The notes under the pieces were generated by a model. That model did not search any database, was not told the DNA's origin, and saw nothing but the letters and a program-made list of their open reading frames with translations. 36,171 nucleotides of DNA from Phycisphaerales bacterium (GTDB taxonomy: Bacteria > Planctomycetota > Phycisphaerae > WQYP01): assembly GCA_027313145.1 (NCBI GenBank), contig DAHVEJ010000018.1, positions 1 to 36,171 of the forward strand. Direction: 5' to 3'. Below are positions 1 through 9,500 of this stretch, in pieces; position 1 is the stretch's first letter; every line of letters starts with the position of its first letter. Position numbers and translations under genes: made by a program.

Positions 1-300
1 TTGATTTTCATCGACGAGAAAAACGCTTGACAGTTATTTCCACGCTGGGTAACGTGGTGGGGTATTCCGGGGAAGACAATGCGAGCGGTTCGAGGCATGA
101 AGAACAATCTGCCATCATCTGGGCCGGGTGTCAAGAAACAGGTGACTGTCCCTAGATTACCTAGATTACAACGCGTGAAATTGCGGTTGTGGCGAAGTAC
201 CCGGTGGGGAACACTTTGTTTCTTCGTACCGTTGTGGTGAATCCTTTTGGTTGTCGGCTACGCTGCGTTAGACGGTCTTCGCATGGAACGCCAACGCAGC

Positions 301-1242
301 CTAAACGGCATCAAGCTTGTGCCGAAACCGACGCGCCGCCAACAGTAGCGGACAGCCGAGGATCGCCAAAGCCAGTGAGGATGGTTCCGGCACCGGCAGG
401 GTAACTGATGGGTCGGCGAGAAAAGTCGGAATGTCTACACCCGTGGCATACGTCGAAACTGAACGTCCGCTGGTTATCTGGTACAAATCGCCGTTGTTTT
501 CGCTTCCGACGAGCAAATTCCCATTACTTTCGAACGCCATGCCCATCAGTCCACCCGTCGGGAGCGTGGCATAAAGAGATTTGGTGCCAGTTGGCGTGAT
601 TTTATCCACGGTGTCGCCTGATCCCACATAAACATTGTTGCTCTTGTCAATTGCCAAGCCAAATGAATCGGTCAAGCCAGTTGCGAACGTACTTACTGTG
701 CCGCCTGGCGTTACCTCATAAATTGTCCCATTACCATTCGAATCTGCAGTAGACCAATTTGCAAAAAATAGGTTGCCAAAGCTATTAAACGCTATAGACG
801 CTGGGTAATCCGAACCAAGTGATACGAAGGTACTAACCACCCCGCTTGGAGTGACCTTGGAAATCGAGCTGGAGGTTCCAGTTCCTCCGCCAAAGTTGCT
901 GTTTGCGACATAGAGGTTGCCGGCGCTGTCAAACGCAATTCCGAGCGCCCAATTAAAGCCGGTAGCGAAGGTACTCACTGCACCATCTGGTGTGACTTCG
1001 AAGATTGAACCCGAATTACCGAACCCCGCAACATATAGGTTTCCGTTGGGCCCGACAGCCAAGCCGGTAGAATCAGTGATTTGCGTTGCGATCTTGTTGA
1101 CGGTTCCGTTGCTGGCGACGAAAAAAACCCCTGTTTCGCTCATATCGCTTGAGTAAACTGTGTCTGCACTTGCCGCACCCGTGCTGGCGAAGGCAAGTGC
1201 CGGAATTATCAATTGGCATACCAGTCGCGAAAACGATCCCAT
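301..1242 (-). CDS. Secreted NHL/SMP-30-like beta-propeller protein with C-terminal PEP-CTERM sorting signal
   Basis: Repeated 'FATGL..GLAID..NNVYVG' blades; C-terminus VPEPSSLALAILGCPLLLAARRFRHKL; start chosen at ATG 1242 after GGAGG (ORF extends to 1272). Confidence 0.85.
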   Translation of the reverse strand: MGSFSRLVCQLIIPALAFASTGAASADTVYSSDMSETGVFFVASNGTVNKIATQITDSTGLAVGPNGNLYVAGFGNSGSIFEVTPDGAVSTFATGFNWALGIAFDSAGNLYVANSNFGGGTGTSSSISKVTPSGVVSTFVSLGSDYPASIAFNSFGNLFFANWSTADSNGNGTIYEVTPGGTVSTFATGLTDSFGLAIDKSNNVYVGSGDTVDKITPTGTKSLYATLPTGGLMGMAFESNGNLLVGSENNGDLYQITSGRSVSTYATGVDIPTFLADPSVTLPVPEPSSLALAILGCPLLLAARRFRHKLDAV

Positions 1243-1489
1243 GAGAAACCTCCAACATCTTCCTGCCACCAAACCCTATTCTTCGGAAACATTGGTCAGC
1301 CAATCCGGAAGCGGCGAGCCGAACATACCCAGAGCTGATCGCTGATAATGAGACTATTCCGAATCGTATTCCGTGTCAAGGTTTTTTCGCCGAAATTCAC
1401 CGAATTGACGGTTCGGTGCATCCGATAACGACCGCTCCATAGTTCCATCGCGTGGCAGGTTTCGTATCCGGGCCAATAACTGGGGCGAT

Positions 1490-1825
1490 CTAACCATCGC
1501 GTATCCTTTTTAACTCACGTAAATAGGTATACGAGTAAATACCCGTGCTGTGCTGGTCGGACCAGATTATGCGCAGGGCATAGTTGCCTACGAGTTCCGC
1601 GCCGGTGGCGGTAATGGGGCCATCGTACGTGGTGCGCACGACCGGCAGCAACGTGCGGCCTAACAGGTCACGCTCTCCCTGGCAGCCGGCGCAGGGGCAC
1701 ATCCGGCGCAGAAATCGTAATTCAAAATGCGATTTTTCGCCGTCTGACCATTCAATGTCAAGCGATTCAGATTTTTTCAGCGCTATTCGCACGGGTTCAA
1801 CGGACGCGGGATTTTCCATGAACAA
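1490..1825 (-). CDS. DUF971 family protein (gamma-butyrobetaine hydroxylase N-terminal-like)
   Basis: IEWSDGEKSHFELRFLRRMCPCAGCQGE and 'GNYALRIIWSDQHSTGIYSYTYLREL' are typical of DUF971. Confidence 0.85.
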   Translation of the reverse strand: MFMENPASVEPVRIALKKSESLDIEWSDGEKSHFELRFLRRMCPCAGCQGERDLLGRTLLPVVRTTYDGPITATGAELVGNYALRIIWSDQHSTGIYSYTYLRELKRIRDG

Positions 1826-1839
1826 TCGTCTCCGGCGAA

Positions 1840-2577
1840 TCAGGCGGCCAATTCACTTACGGCCTGGGCAACATCCAAAGTGCGTTCGTAAATCGCTTTG
1901 CCCACGATAATGCCTTCAATGGGAAGATGTTTCAGGGCACGAATATCATTCAGACTGCCCACGCCGCCGCTATGAATGACGGGTATGCTTCCGGTGTGCT
2001 CCACCAGCGCTTCCGTAGCCGCGATATTGGGGCCCACCAGCGTGCCGTCCCGAGCGATGTCGGTGTAAATAATCGCCGCCAGCGGCCACTGCGCGACGTT
2101 GCGAACCACTTCCAAGGCCGTTGGATTTTCTGTCCCGCTGATGGTCCAGCCGTGCGTACCCACACGGCCGTCGCGGGCGTCAAGTCCCAGTACCAGACGA
2201 TTGCGAAACCGCGTGTCATGCACCATGGCGCGGAACCAATCCCCATCGGAAATCGCACGCGTGCCCAGGATCAGCCGTTTGGCTCCAATGGCCAGGAGAT
2301 ATTCAATGACCTCCTCCGTGCGTATGCCGCCGCCCACCTCCACCCACAAGCCGGTTTCACGGATCAGGCGTTCAATAATTTCCAGATTTACCAGCCGACC
2401 ATCGCGTGCGCCGTCAAGGTCCACCACGTGCAGCCAGCGGCAACCGGCATCTTTGAAGCGCCGTGCAATGTCCAAGGGGTCAACATCATACGTTGTCTGC
2501 TGGTTGTAATCACCACGAAACAGCCGCACGACGCGTCCTCCGCGTAAATCAATGGCCGGTATTAATTCAATGCTCAT
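1840..2577 (-). CDS. hisA: Phosphoribosylformimino-5-aminoimidazole carboxamide ribotide isomerase
   Basis: MSIELIPAIDLRGGRVVRLFRGDY, VEVGGGIRTEE, IYTDIARDGTLVGPN, HSGGVGS motifs. Confidence 0.97.
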   Translation of the reverse strand: MSIELIPAIDLRGGRVVRLFRGDYNQQTTYDVDPLDIARRFKDAGCRWLHVVDLDGARDGRLVNLEIIERLIRETGLWVEVGGGIRTEEVIEYLLAIGAKRLILGTRAISDGDWFRAMVHDTRFRNRLVLGLDARDGRVGTHGWTISGTENPTALEVVRNVAQWPLAAIIYTDIARDGTLVGPNIAATEALVEHTGSIPVIHSGGVGSLNDIRALKHLPIEGIIVGKAIYERTLDVAQAVSELAA

Positions 2578-2696
2578 GAAGTTTCAATTCCTGAAGTTAT
2601 CTGTTGCTGATTCCAATCCATCGGAATCATACGGGATCATCATAAAAGATAATCCATGAAATCGCGAAGCTTTTGCAAGGCCGGTTTTGTCAGGCT

Positions 2697-3311
2697 TTAT
2701 AATGCCGCGAAATTTTTCAAAATCACGCGGCCCGCGGTCTGGCTTTTTTCCGGGTGAAACTGCACGGCCATGACATTATCTTTACAAATGGCTGCGGTGA
2801 ATTCTCCGCCGTAGTCAGAAATTGCCGCGATCTGTCCGGCATCTTTCGGGCGGACAAAATAGGAATGCACGAAATAATAATGCGTTCCGGGGGCAACGTC
2901 CTTGAAAAGAGGACATTGTCCCCGCGGCTGCACACTGTTCCAGCCCATGTGGGGAACCTTCAAATTCGCGGGGGGACGGTCCACGGTAAAACGGATGCAA
3001 TCTCCCGGCACAATTCCCAAGCCGACATGTTCGCCGTCCTCATATCCCTTTTCCATCAGCAGTTGCATTCCCAGGCATATACCCAGCATGGGGCGCTGCG
3101 TGTTAATAAAGTCTTTTATGGCATCCGCCTGTCCCGAGGATTCCAATAGGGCAATGGCGTCAGCAAAGGCCCCGACGCCGGGCAAAATAAGCTTGTCCGC
3201 CCGGCGAATATCAGCTGCGGATTGAATAATTTTCGCCTCTACGCCCAGAAGTTCAAAGGCCTTCTGGACGCTGCGTAAATTGCCCATGGAGTAATCAACA
3301 ATACCAAGCAT
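2697..3311 (-). CDS. hisH: Imidazole glycerol phosphate synthase glutamine amidotransferase subunit
   Basis: MLGIVDYSMGNLRSVQKA, LPGVGAFADA, GICLGMQLL, QFHPEKSQ; start at internal Met 3311 (ORF extends to 3392). Confidence 0.97.
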   Translation of the reverse strand: MLGIVDYSMGNLRSVQKAFELLGVEAKIIQSAADIRRADKLILPGVGAFADAIALLESSGQADAIKDFINTQRPMLGICLGMQLLMEKGYEDGEHVGLGIVPGDCIRFTVDRPPANLKVPHMGWNSVQPRGQCPLFKDVAPGTHYYFVHSYFVRPKDAGQIAAISDYGGEFTAAICKDNVMAVQFHPEKSQTAGRVILKNFAAL

Positions 3312-3463
3312 GAATGTATCCCACACCGCGTAGCCGGGGTCTAATAAATAAAGGGCCTGCACCGGGCATGTTGACCCGCTGAGCAAGCCCATGGAATAAG
3401 ACCGCCGCTGCCGTAAATATCCTGGCAGGCCCGATGGCCCCGCGCCGTCAGCGCGGTAACCCC

Positions 3464-4198
3464 TTACCGCAATACCACAATTTCCACCCGACGATCTTTA
3501 GCGAGGTCTGTGCGGGAGATCATCCGATGGTCGCCAAAGCTTACCGCCGTCATGTAATGGCGGGAGATTCCGTGGTGCGCCAGAAACGCTTCAACGGATC
3601 GCGCCCGGGCCAGACCCAGTGCGTAGTTGTTGGGATAAGGATGATGAATCGGGCGGTTGTCGGTGTAGCCTTCAATGCGAATGCGGCGTCCGGAATAGCG
3701 GGTCCGCAGCAGATGTACAACGCGTAACAGGGCATGTTCCGCACGGAATTGCAGCCGCGCGCTGCCGGAGGCAAACAACACATCGCTGGAAAGCACGAAT
3801 CGCCGAATTTCAGTTCTGGAGCGGCCGGTGCGATGTCGGACGATTCGATGGCGGGGTGTATAAGCGTGGCCATGACCCGACGGCGCATTGCCAAAATTGG
3901 GCAACATGCTGTTTTGCGTGTTCGGCGTGCCGGTGGCCGGGGCCGGTGGTTGCTGTGCCGCGGCGTTTTGTTGGGCGGCCGCGGCGGCAATTTGCTGTTG
4001 CTGTTGCAACTGCTGACGTGAGGCCGCCAGATTGGCCTTGGCGTCGGCAAGCTGTTGCGCCAATTGCTGATTCTGCTTAATTAACTGGGCGTTCTGGGTT
4101 TGCAGGGGTTGATCGGTGCATCCACCAAGTCCCAAGCCCAGCATCATTACTACCCCGGCGGCAAGTATCCCGCGTGTAACATTCATTTTCGGCATCAT
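3464..4198 (-). CDS. OmpA-family lipoprotein with Gln-rich coiled-coil
   Basis: Lipobox-like LGLGGC, Gln/Ala coiled-coil, C-terminal OmpA domain 'IRIEGYTDNRPI...LGLARARSVEAFLAHHGI...DRRVEIVV'. Confidence 0.9.
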   Translation of the reverse strand: MMPKMNVTRGILAAGVVMMLGLGLGGCTDQPLQTQNAQLIKQNQQLAQQLADAKANLAASRQQLQQQQQIAAAAAQQNAAAQQPPAPATGTPNTQNSMLPNFGNAPSGHGHAYTPRHRIVRHRTGRSRTEIRRFVLSSDVLFASGSARLQFRAEHALLRVVHLLRTRYSGRRIRIEGYTDNRPIHHPYPNNYALGLARARSVEAFLAHHGISRHYMTAVSFGDHRMISRTDLAKDRRVEIVVLR

Positions 4199-4358
4199 AA
4201 TTCCTGATCTCCTGTTAAATTGTCCGCTCTGGTGCTAAACGCCCAATGAAGCCTGACAGAAAACATAATTGTACTTTAACCCTGACTATAGGCAAGCGAT
4301 GCAGATTTGCGGTAAATCCGGTAACGCGCGGGCTGTTTTCACGCTACAATTCCACTTG

Positions 4359-5165
4359 ATGAGTAAAAAGCCCGACATCTTGCTGACCCGCGAAGTGCGC
4401 TTTGCTGTCACCGCGTTGGAAAGTGCGCCAGGTGAGGCCAACAATTTCGCGGCCAATCCGCCGCCTAACGGCATTATGCCGGTGGTGACGTTAGCCGTAC
4501 AGGTTGCCGGGCAAGTTAATGCCGCTACCGGCATGCTGGTGAATATTAAACATATTGATCAGATTGTTCGGCGGGTTGCCGCTCCCGCAATGGCCGATAT
4601 GCTTCGTGAGGATATTTATTCGATCGGACCGGGACTGCTGCTGACGGAATTGTTTCAACGCTGCGGCACGGCGCTGGAGCCGCACGCGATAACCGACCTG
4701 ACGCTCAAGGTCAGCCCGTGGATGTATTTTCAAGCCCATGGTGGAGAACTACCTATGATACGAATGGCCCAGAAATTTGAATTTTCCGCCGCCCACCGAC
4801 TCCATAATCCGGCGTTTTCTCCTGAGAAAAATCTGGAACTTTTCGGCAAATGCAACAATCCCAACGGTCATGGCCATAATTATGAATTGGAAGTGCTGGT
4901 CGCCGGGCAACCGGACCCGCACTCCGGGCAGATTATACCGCTGGGAAATTTTCAGCGGCTGGTTAATGAGCACGTTATTGACGTATTGGATCATAAGCAC
5001 CTGAACATGGACTGCCCGGAATTCTCTAACTTAAATCCGACGGTTGAAAATATCGCCCGTGTAATTTTTTCCAAATTGCAAGGTGTCTTTCCGACGGGGG
5101 TAAAACTCATCGCCATTAAAGTATGGGAAACGCCTAAAACCTGCTGCGAAGTTCGGGCGGGATAA
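4359..5165 (+). CDS. Tandem-domain 6-pyruvoyl-tetrahydropterin synthase/QueD-family protein
   Basis: C-terminal half FEFSAAHRLHNP...CNNPNGHGHNYELEVLVAGQ...DHKHLN...PTVENIA...VWET is intact PTPS; N-terminal half aligns as a degenerate copy. Confidence 0.9.
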   Translation: MSKKPDILLTREVRFAVTALESAPGEANNFAANPPPNGIMPVVTLAVQVAGQVNAATGMLVNIKHIDQIVRRVAAPAMADMLREDIYSIGPGLLLTELFQRCGTALEPHAITDLTLKVSPWMYFQAHGGELPMIRMAQKFEFSAAHRLHNPAFSPEKNLELFGKCNNPNGHGHNYELEVLVAGQPDPHSGQIIPLGNFQRLVNEHVIDVLDHKHLNMDCPEFSNLNPTVENIARVIFSKLQGVFPTGVKLIAIKVWETPKTCCEVRAG

Positions 5166-5280
5166 TAGCCGGTTGCCCGAGGCCTCGATCCTTTTGTGAA
5201 TCTGATATCGGAGCCCGTCACGCTTGGTAGAGCTTGCCGGGCCGAGGTATAAACTTTTTCCATGACCACATTCCACATCT

Positions 5281-5488
5281 AACCACGACGCTTCCGCGTT
5301 GGGCTACTTGTTATTTTTCTGGAAAGGCTCTCCGAGCGAGGGGCGTTCTGATAGCTCAATGCGGCAGCGTTGAGTTGTACGCGGAGCGTGATGTGATGAC
5401 ACAGTGCCGCTCGGCCCGTCACGATTGGCACAGCAGGTTCCGCATTGGATTGCGGATAGTTTCCGGAACTGTGTTTCGCATCAAACCC
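5281..5488 (-). repeat. Dispersed ~200-bp intergenic repeat, copy B
   Basis: Reverse complement contains GCCAATCGTGACGGGCCGAG...CAACTCAACGCTGCCGCATTGAGCTA...TAGCCCAACGCGGAAGCGTCGTGGTT, matching copies at 20.9-21.2 kb in the same order. Confidence 0.75.
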
Positions 5489-5540
5489 TGACGCGGCTGC
5501 GCCAGGCTGCGGTGCATTTGCCCGGTGCGGACCGTTGAAA

Positions 5541-6407
5541 TTACGGGTGGTGGACGATCGGCGGGGCGTCCGGCAGTGGGATATTGTTAAGCGTGAAGGG
5601 AATACGGTATTCGTGCCAGCCGGTAAGCACCGTCATGTGTAGCTGCGCACTTGGCCCCGGGGCGGATGTCAGCGGGATCATGAGCTTGTCGATGCCTTTA
5701 GGAAGCTGCGCGATAATGTAGCCGCCACTGATAATCTTGTGATTCTGCTGAACGGAAACGGATCTGAAAACGCCGGCGGGTGCCATGATTTCCAGGATCA
5801 TAAAGCGTGAATGTCGCGATTTTATTATCTGCATAATCCTCAAGCGGACATGGGCGGCCTGCAAACCCGCGTTGGAAATATGCTTGTTCACCAAAGTTAC
5901 CGGGTTGTTCAGGGTAATGGTGCGAAATGTTCCACCCGCCGCCACATCCAACGAACCAATAAGCTCTCTTATCGTGGCGGCTTTGGGGGATGGCGCGGCA
6001 AACCGCAAAATGACGGGAAATCCGACGGCTCCGGCCTGCTGCATGTTCTGATATAGGTGTCCGCGCACCTGGATAATCTGCCGAAAACGCGGTGCGATGG
6101 GCGTAAGAGTGTGGCCGGTATTAAGCACTTCCGTGATAATTCGCACATGATGATAAAAATCCGGGTGCCGCAGCAGTTTGCTATTGATATTCAGGCACAC
6201 GGTTAACCCAAGATGTTTGGCAATGCTTTGGAGATAGGGACCTTTGTCGGTCGCAAAGATCAAAGCGCGCGATTCCGTTACATAAGCAACATTCGTCTGC
6301 ACCGTCGGCGGGGGCGATGCGTTTTGCGCGTGGAGGATTGATGCGGTGCCCAAGAACAGTAGAAACGTCAATACTGGCAGTACATATAAAGGTGCAAGTG
6401 TTTTCAT
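5541..6407 (-). CDS. Secreted hypothetical protein
   Basis: Signal peptide MKTLAPLYVLPVLTFLLFLGTASILHAQ; no recognised domain; start at Met 6407 (ORF extends to 6650). Confidence 0.65.
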   Translation of the reverse strand: MKTLAPLYVLPVLTFLLFLGTASILHAQNASPPPTVQTNVAYVTESRALIFATDKGPYLQSIAKHLGLTVCLNINSKLLRHPDFYHHVRIITEVLNTGHTLTPIAPRFRQIIQVRGHLYQNMQQAGAVGFPVILRFAAPSPKAATIRELIGSLDVAAGGTFRTITLNNPVTLVNKHISNAGLQAAHVRLRIMQIIKSRHSRFMILEIMAPAGVFRSVSVQQNHKIISGGYIIAQLPKGIDKLMIPLTSAPGPSAQLHMTVLTGWHEYRIPFTLNNIPLPDAPPIVHHP

Positions 6408-6554
6408 GTGTCGATGTCTCCGTGCGAAACGCATGGTAACACTATACCATGGGGCCGTTTTGGGCGTTACGGTTTGCCTCGACCGTTTGAATTCCACACA
6501 GTTTACTATTTTTTTCCGGCGCTGTAGGCTATGCCAACTTATCAGGAGAAACAG

Positions 6555-9500
6555 ATGACTGAAAAAATTAGGTATATCGTTCGCACCTTTGTGACGGCGA
6601 TGGCGGTGGCCACTTTTTCTGTGGCCGCTTGCGCGGCGGCAAGGAGCCATAACGGCGGTTTAACCGATTTTGCCTCCTTTGGCACCATGAGTTACAGCGG
6701 ACACCGATTTGCCACCAATAGAACGACTCCGTTGCTGCAACTCACCGATGGCCGACAGATGGAGGCGGCAGGCGGATTTGCGCTGCGCCGGCAAAATATT
6801 GCCGCGTTCCGAGCGGCGTTTACCTATCAGGCACGCAAACTGAATGGCGGCGGGGGTGATGGCGTAGCGCTGGTCATGCAGAATGATCCACGCGGCGTAA
6901 AAGCGCTGGGTGCCAATGGCAATGGATTGGGTTATACGGGCATTGCCCGAAGCGCCGCGTTTGAAATTAATTTATATAACGGTTCGGGGCAAAGCCAGCC
7001 GGCCAGTGAAGGCATAGCGCAGGGCATCACCTCGGGAACGCTTCCACCGGGCGATCATCAGGGGATTAATATCCGCGCCGCCGGCGCTACGGGAAGATAT
7101 GACAGCACCGGGCCGGTAAATCTTCGGTCGGGGCATCCCATCCGCATTACATTGACCTACAACGGATTAACCTTAACGGCTGTGTTAAAAGATGAAATTA
7201 CCGGCCAGAGTTTTATATGGAGCAGGCAACTCGATATTCCATTGGCGGTTGGTGGGGATCGCGCCTATGTTGGGTTTACCGGTGCCAGCGGAGACGCCAC
7301 AGCGGTGCAAACGGTCAGTGATTTTTCCTTTCATTCCGCCAAGCCGACAGCTTTTGCGGCGGTATCGCCGGTGGATTTGGTCAATCCATTTATTGGCACG
7401 GGTGCCGGGCCGGGCGGGAGCATTAATTTGTTTCCCGGCCCATCCATGCCGTTTGGAATGGTGCAATTAAGTCCGGATACGGAATCATCGGGATTCGGTT
7501 ATCACTACTATCAACGCCACATTCAGGGCTTTAGCATGACGCACATGAGCGGCCCGGGCTGTAACAATGAAGGGGATGTATTTTTCACCGCCACCACCGG
7601 ACCGGTGCATACGCAGGTGAAGAACTTCCAATCCGTTTACTCCCACGTCCTGGAATCCGCCAAGCCCGGGTATTATCACGTTCAACTGTTGCGCTGGGGT
7701 ATAAATGCGCAGCTTACCGCCACCAATCGTTGCGGTATGGCCAAATTCACATTCCCCGCCGGCAAACAGGCTAATATCCTTATTCCCATCAGCCATACAC
7801 TTAATTACACCGTGGCTTCCCACGTACAGATTGTCAACAACCATGAAATCACCGGGTATGTGGTGGATCACTGTTTTTGCGGCAATAATCAAAGCTACAA
7901 AGTCCATTTCGTCATGCAGTTCAGCAAACCCTTTGCCGTCAGTGGTACCTGGAGCGGGGAAAAGGGCGTGGGTAAACTACATGTTGATTCGCAAAGCGTG
8001 CGGCAGACGGGCCATAACCAGTGGGTGGGCGGGTATGCCAGTTGGCCGGCATTATCTAAAGCGCAAAGCATTACCGTGCGTGTGGGTATTTCTTATGTGA
8101 ATCTGGCCGGGGCGGAAAATAATCTGCGGCAGGAAGTTGCCGGTAAAAGCTTTCAGAGTATTCGTCGGGCCGCCGCAAAGACTTGGAATCATGAACTTAG
8201 TGTGATCCATATTTCCGGTGGTTTGCCTTCGCAGCGGGAAGTATTTTATACCGCTTTGTATCACAGCATGTTAATGCCCAGCATTTTCAGCGATGCTGAC
8301 GGGCGTTATCTGGGATTTGACGGCCGAATTCACCATGTGGCCGCCGGACATCGTATTTATTGCAATTATTCCGGCTGGGATATTTACCGCAGCGAAATGC
8401 CGCTATTGGCACTCATTGAACCCAAACGCATGGAAGACATGTGCCAATCCATTGTGCTGATGTATCAGCAAGGAGGCTGGATCGACCGCTGGCCGCAGAT
8501 TAATCATTACACCAATGTCATGTGCGGCAGTCCATTAACCACGGTCATGTGCATGGCCTATCTGGATGGTCTGCACGGGTTTAATATCAACGCTGCCTGG
8601 CAGGGTATGTTCAAAGATGCCACGGAAGCGCCGCCCGCAGGCCGCCCCTATCAGGGTGAAAGCAATATTAACTGGATTAACAAGCTGCATTTTGATCCGG
8701 ATAACCATGAAGGGTACGGCTCGGTATCCCAGATTCAGGAAGATTGCGTCGCTTATAGCTCGCTATATTATCTGGCCAAAGCACTGGGTAAAACCCGTGA
8801 TGCGGCGATGTTCCATCAGCGGGCCTTGTATTTCCGCAATGTTTTTGATCATAAAGATCATGATTTCCGCCCGCGGTTATCCAATGGGCAATGGCGTAAG
8901 CCGTTCAAACTCACGCAGTCGCATGGATTTGTTGAAGGTTCCGCCTGGCATTATCAGTGGCTTGCGCCGGGTGACATGGCGTGGCTGGTTCATGCAGTGG
9001 GAACATCGCGGTTTAACCGCCGCCTCGAACATTTCTTCAGCTACAAGACGCCCGGATGGATGGCCCAGTATTACAATCCCTACAATGAAACGGACCTGGA
9101 AGCGCCGTTTGAATTCAACTTCTCCGGCAAGCCATGGCGAACGCAGTACGTGGTTCGCCGGGTGCTGCGGCAGAACTACACGCTTTCTTCCAATGGAATC
9201 CCCGGCAACGATGATTGCGGAGAAATGTCTTCCTGGGCGGTGCTGAGCATGATGGGGCTATATACCGTGGATCCCGCCAGCACAGCGTATGAACTTTGCA
9301 GCCCGGCATTCCCCAAAATCAGCATTCATCTGCATGCCCCCTATACCGGCGGCCGCTTTGTTATTACCACCACCGCCAAACCGGCGTTCACGCCGTATAT
9401 TCAAAGCGTGAAGCTGAATGGTGATGTATATCGGAAGAATTGGATCAACATCAGAGCCTTGACCGCCGGCGGAAGATTGTCCTATGCACTTGGTAAGACC

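Noticed and set aside
1927-2547. Long ORF antisense to hisA (206 aa)
   Set aside because: Fully antisense to a clear hisA; no recognisable domain; a by-product of GC-rich codon usage.
2609-2628. GATTCC-N8-GGAATC hairpin between hisA and hisH
   Set aside because: Short stem without T-tract; could easily occur by chance in an operon gap.
3900-4090. Gln/Ala-rich repeats in the OmpA-like lipoprotein
   Set aside because: Ordinary low-complexity coiled-coil linker for this type of protein.
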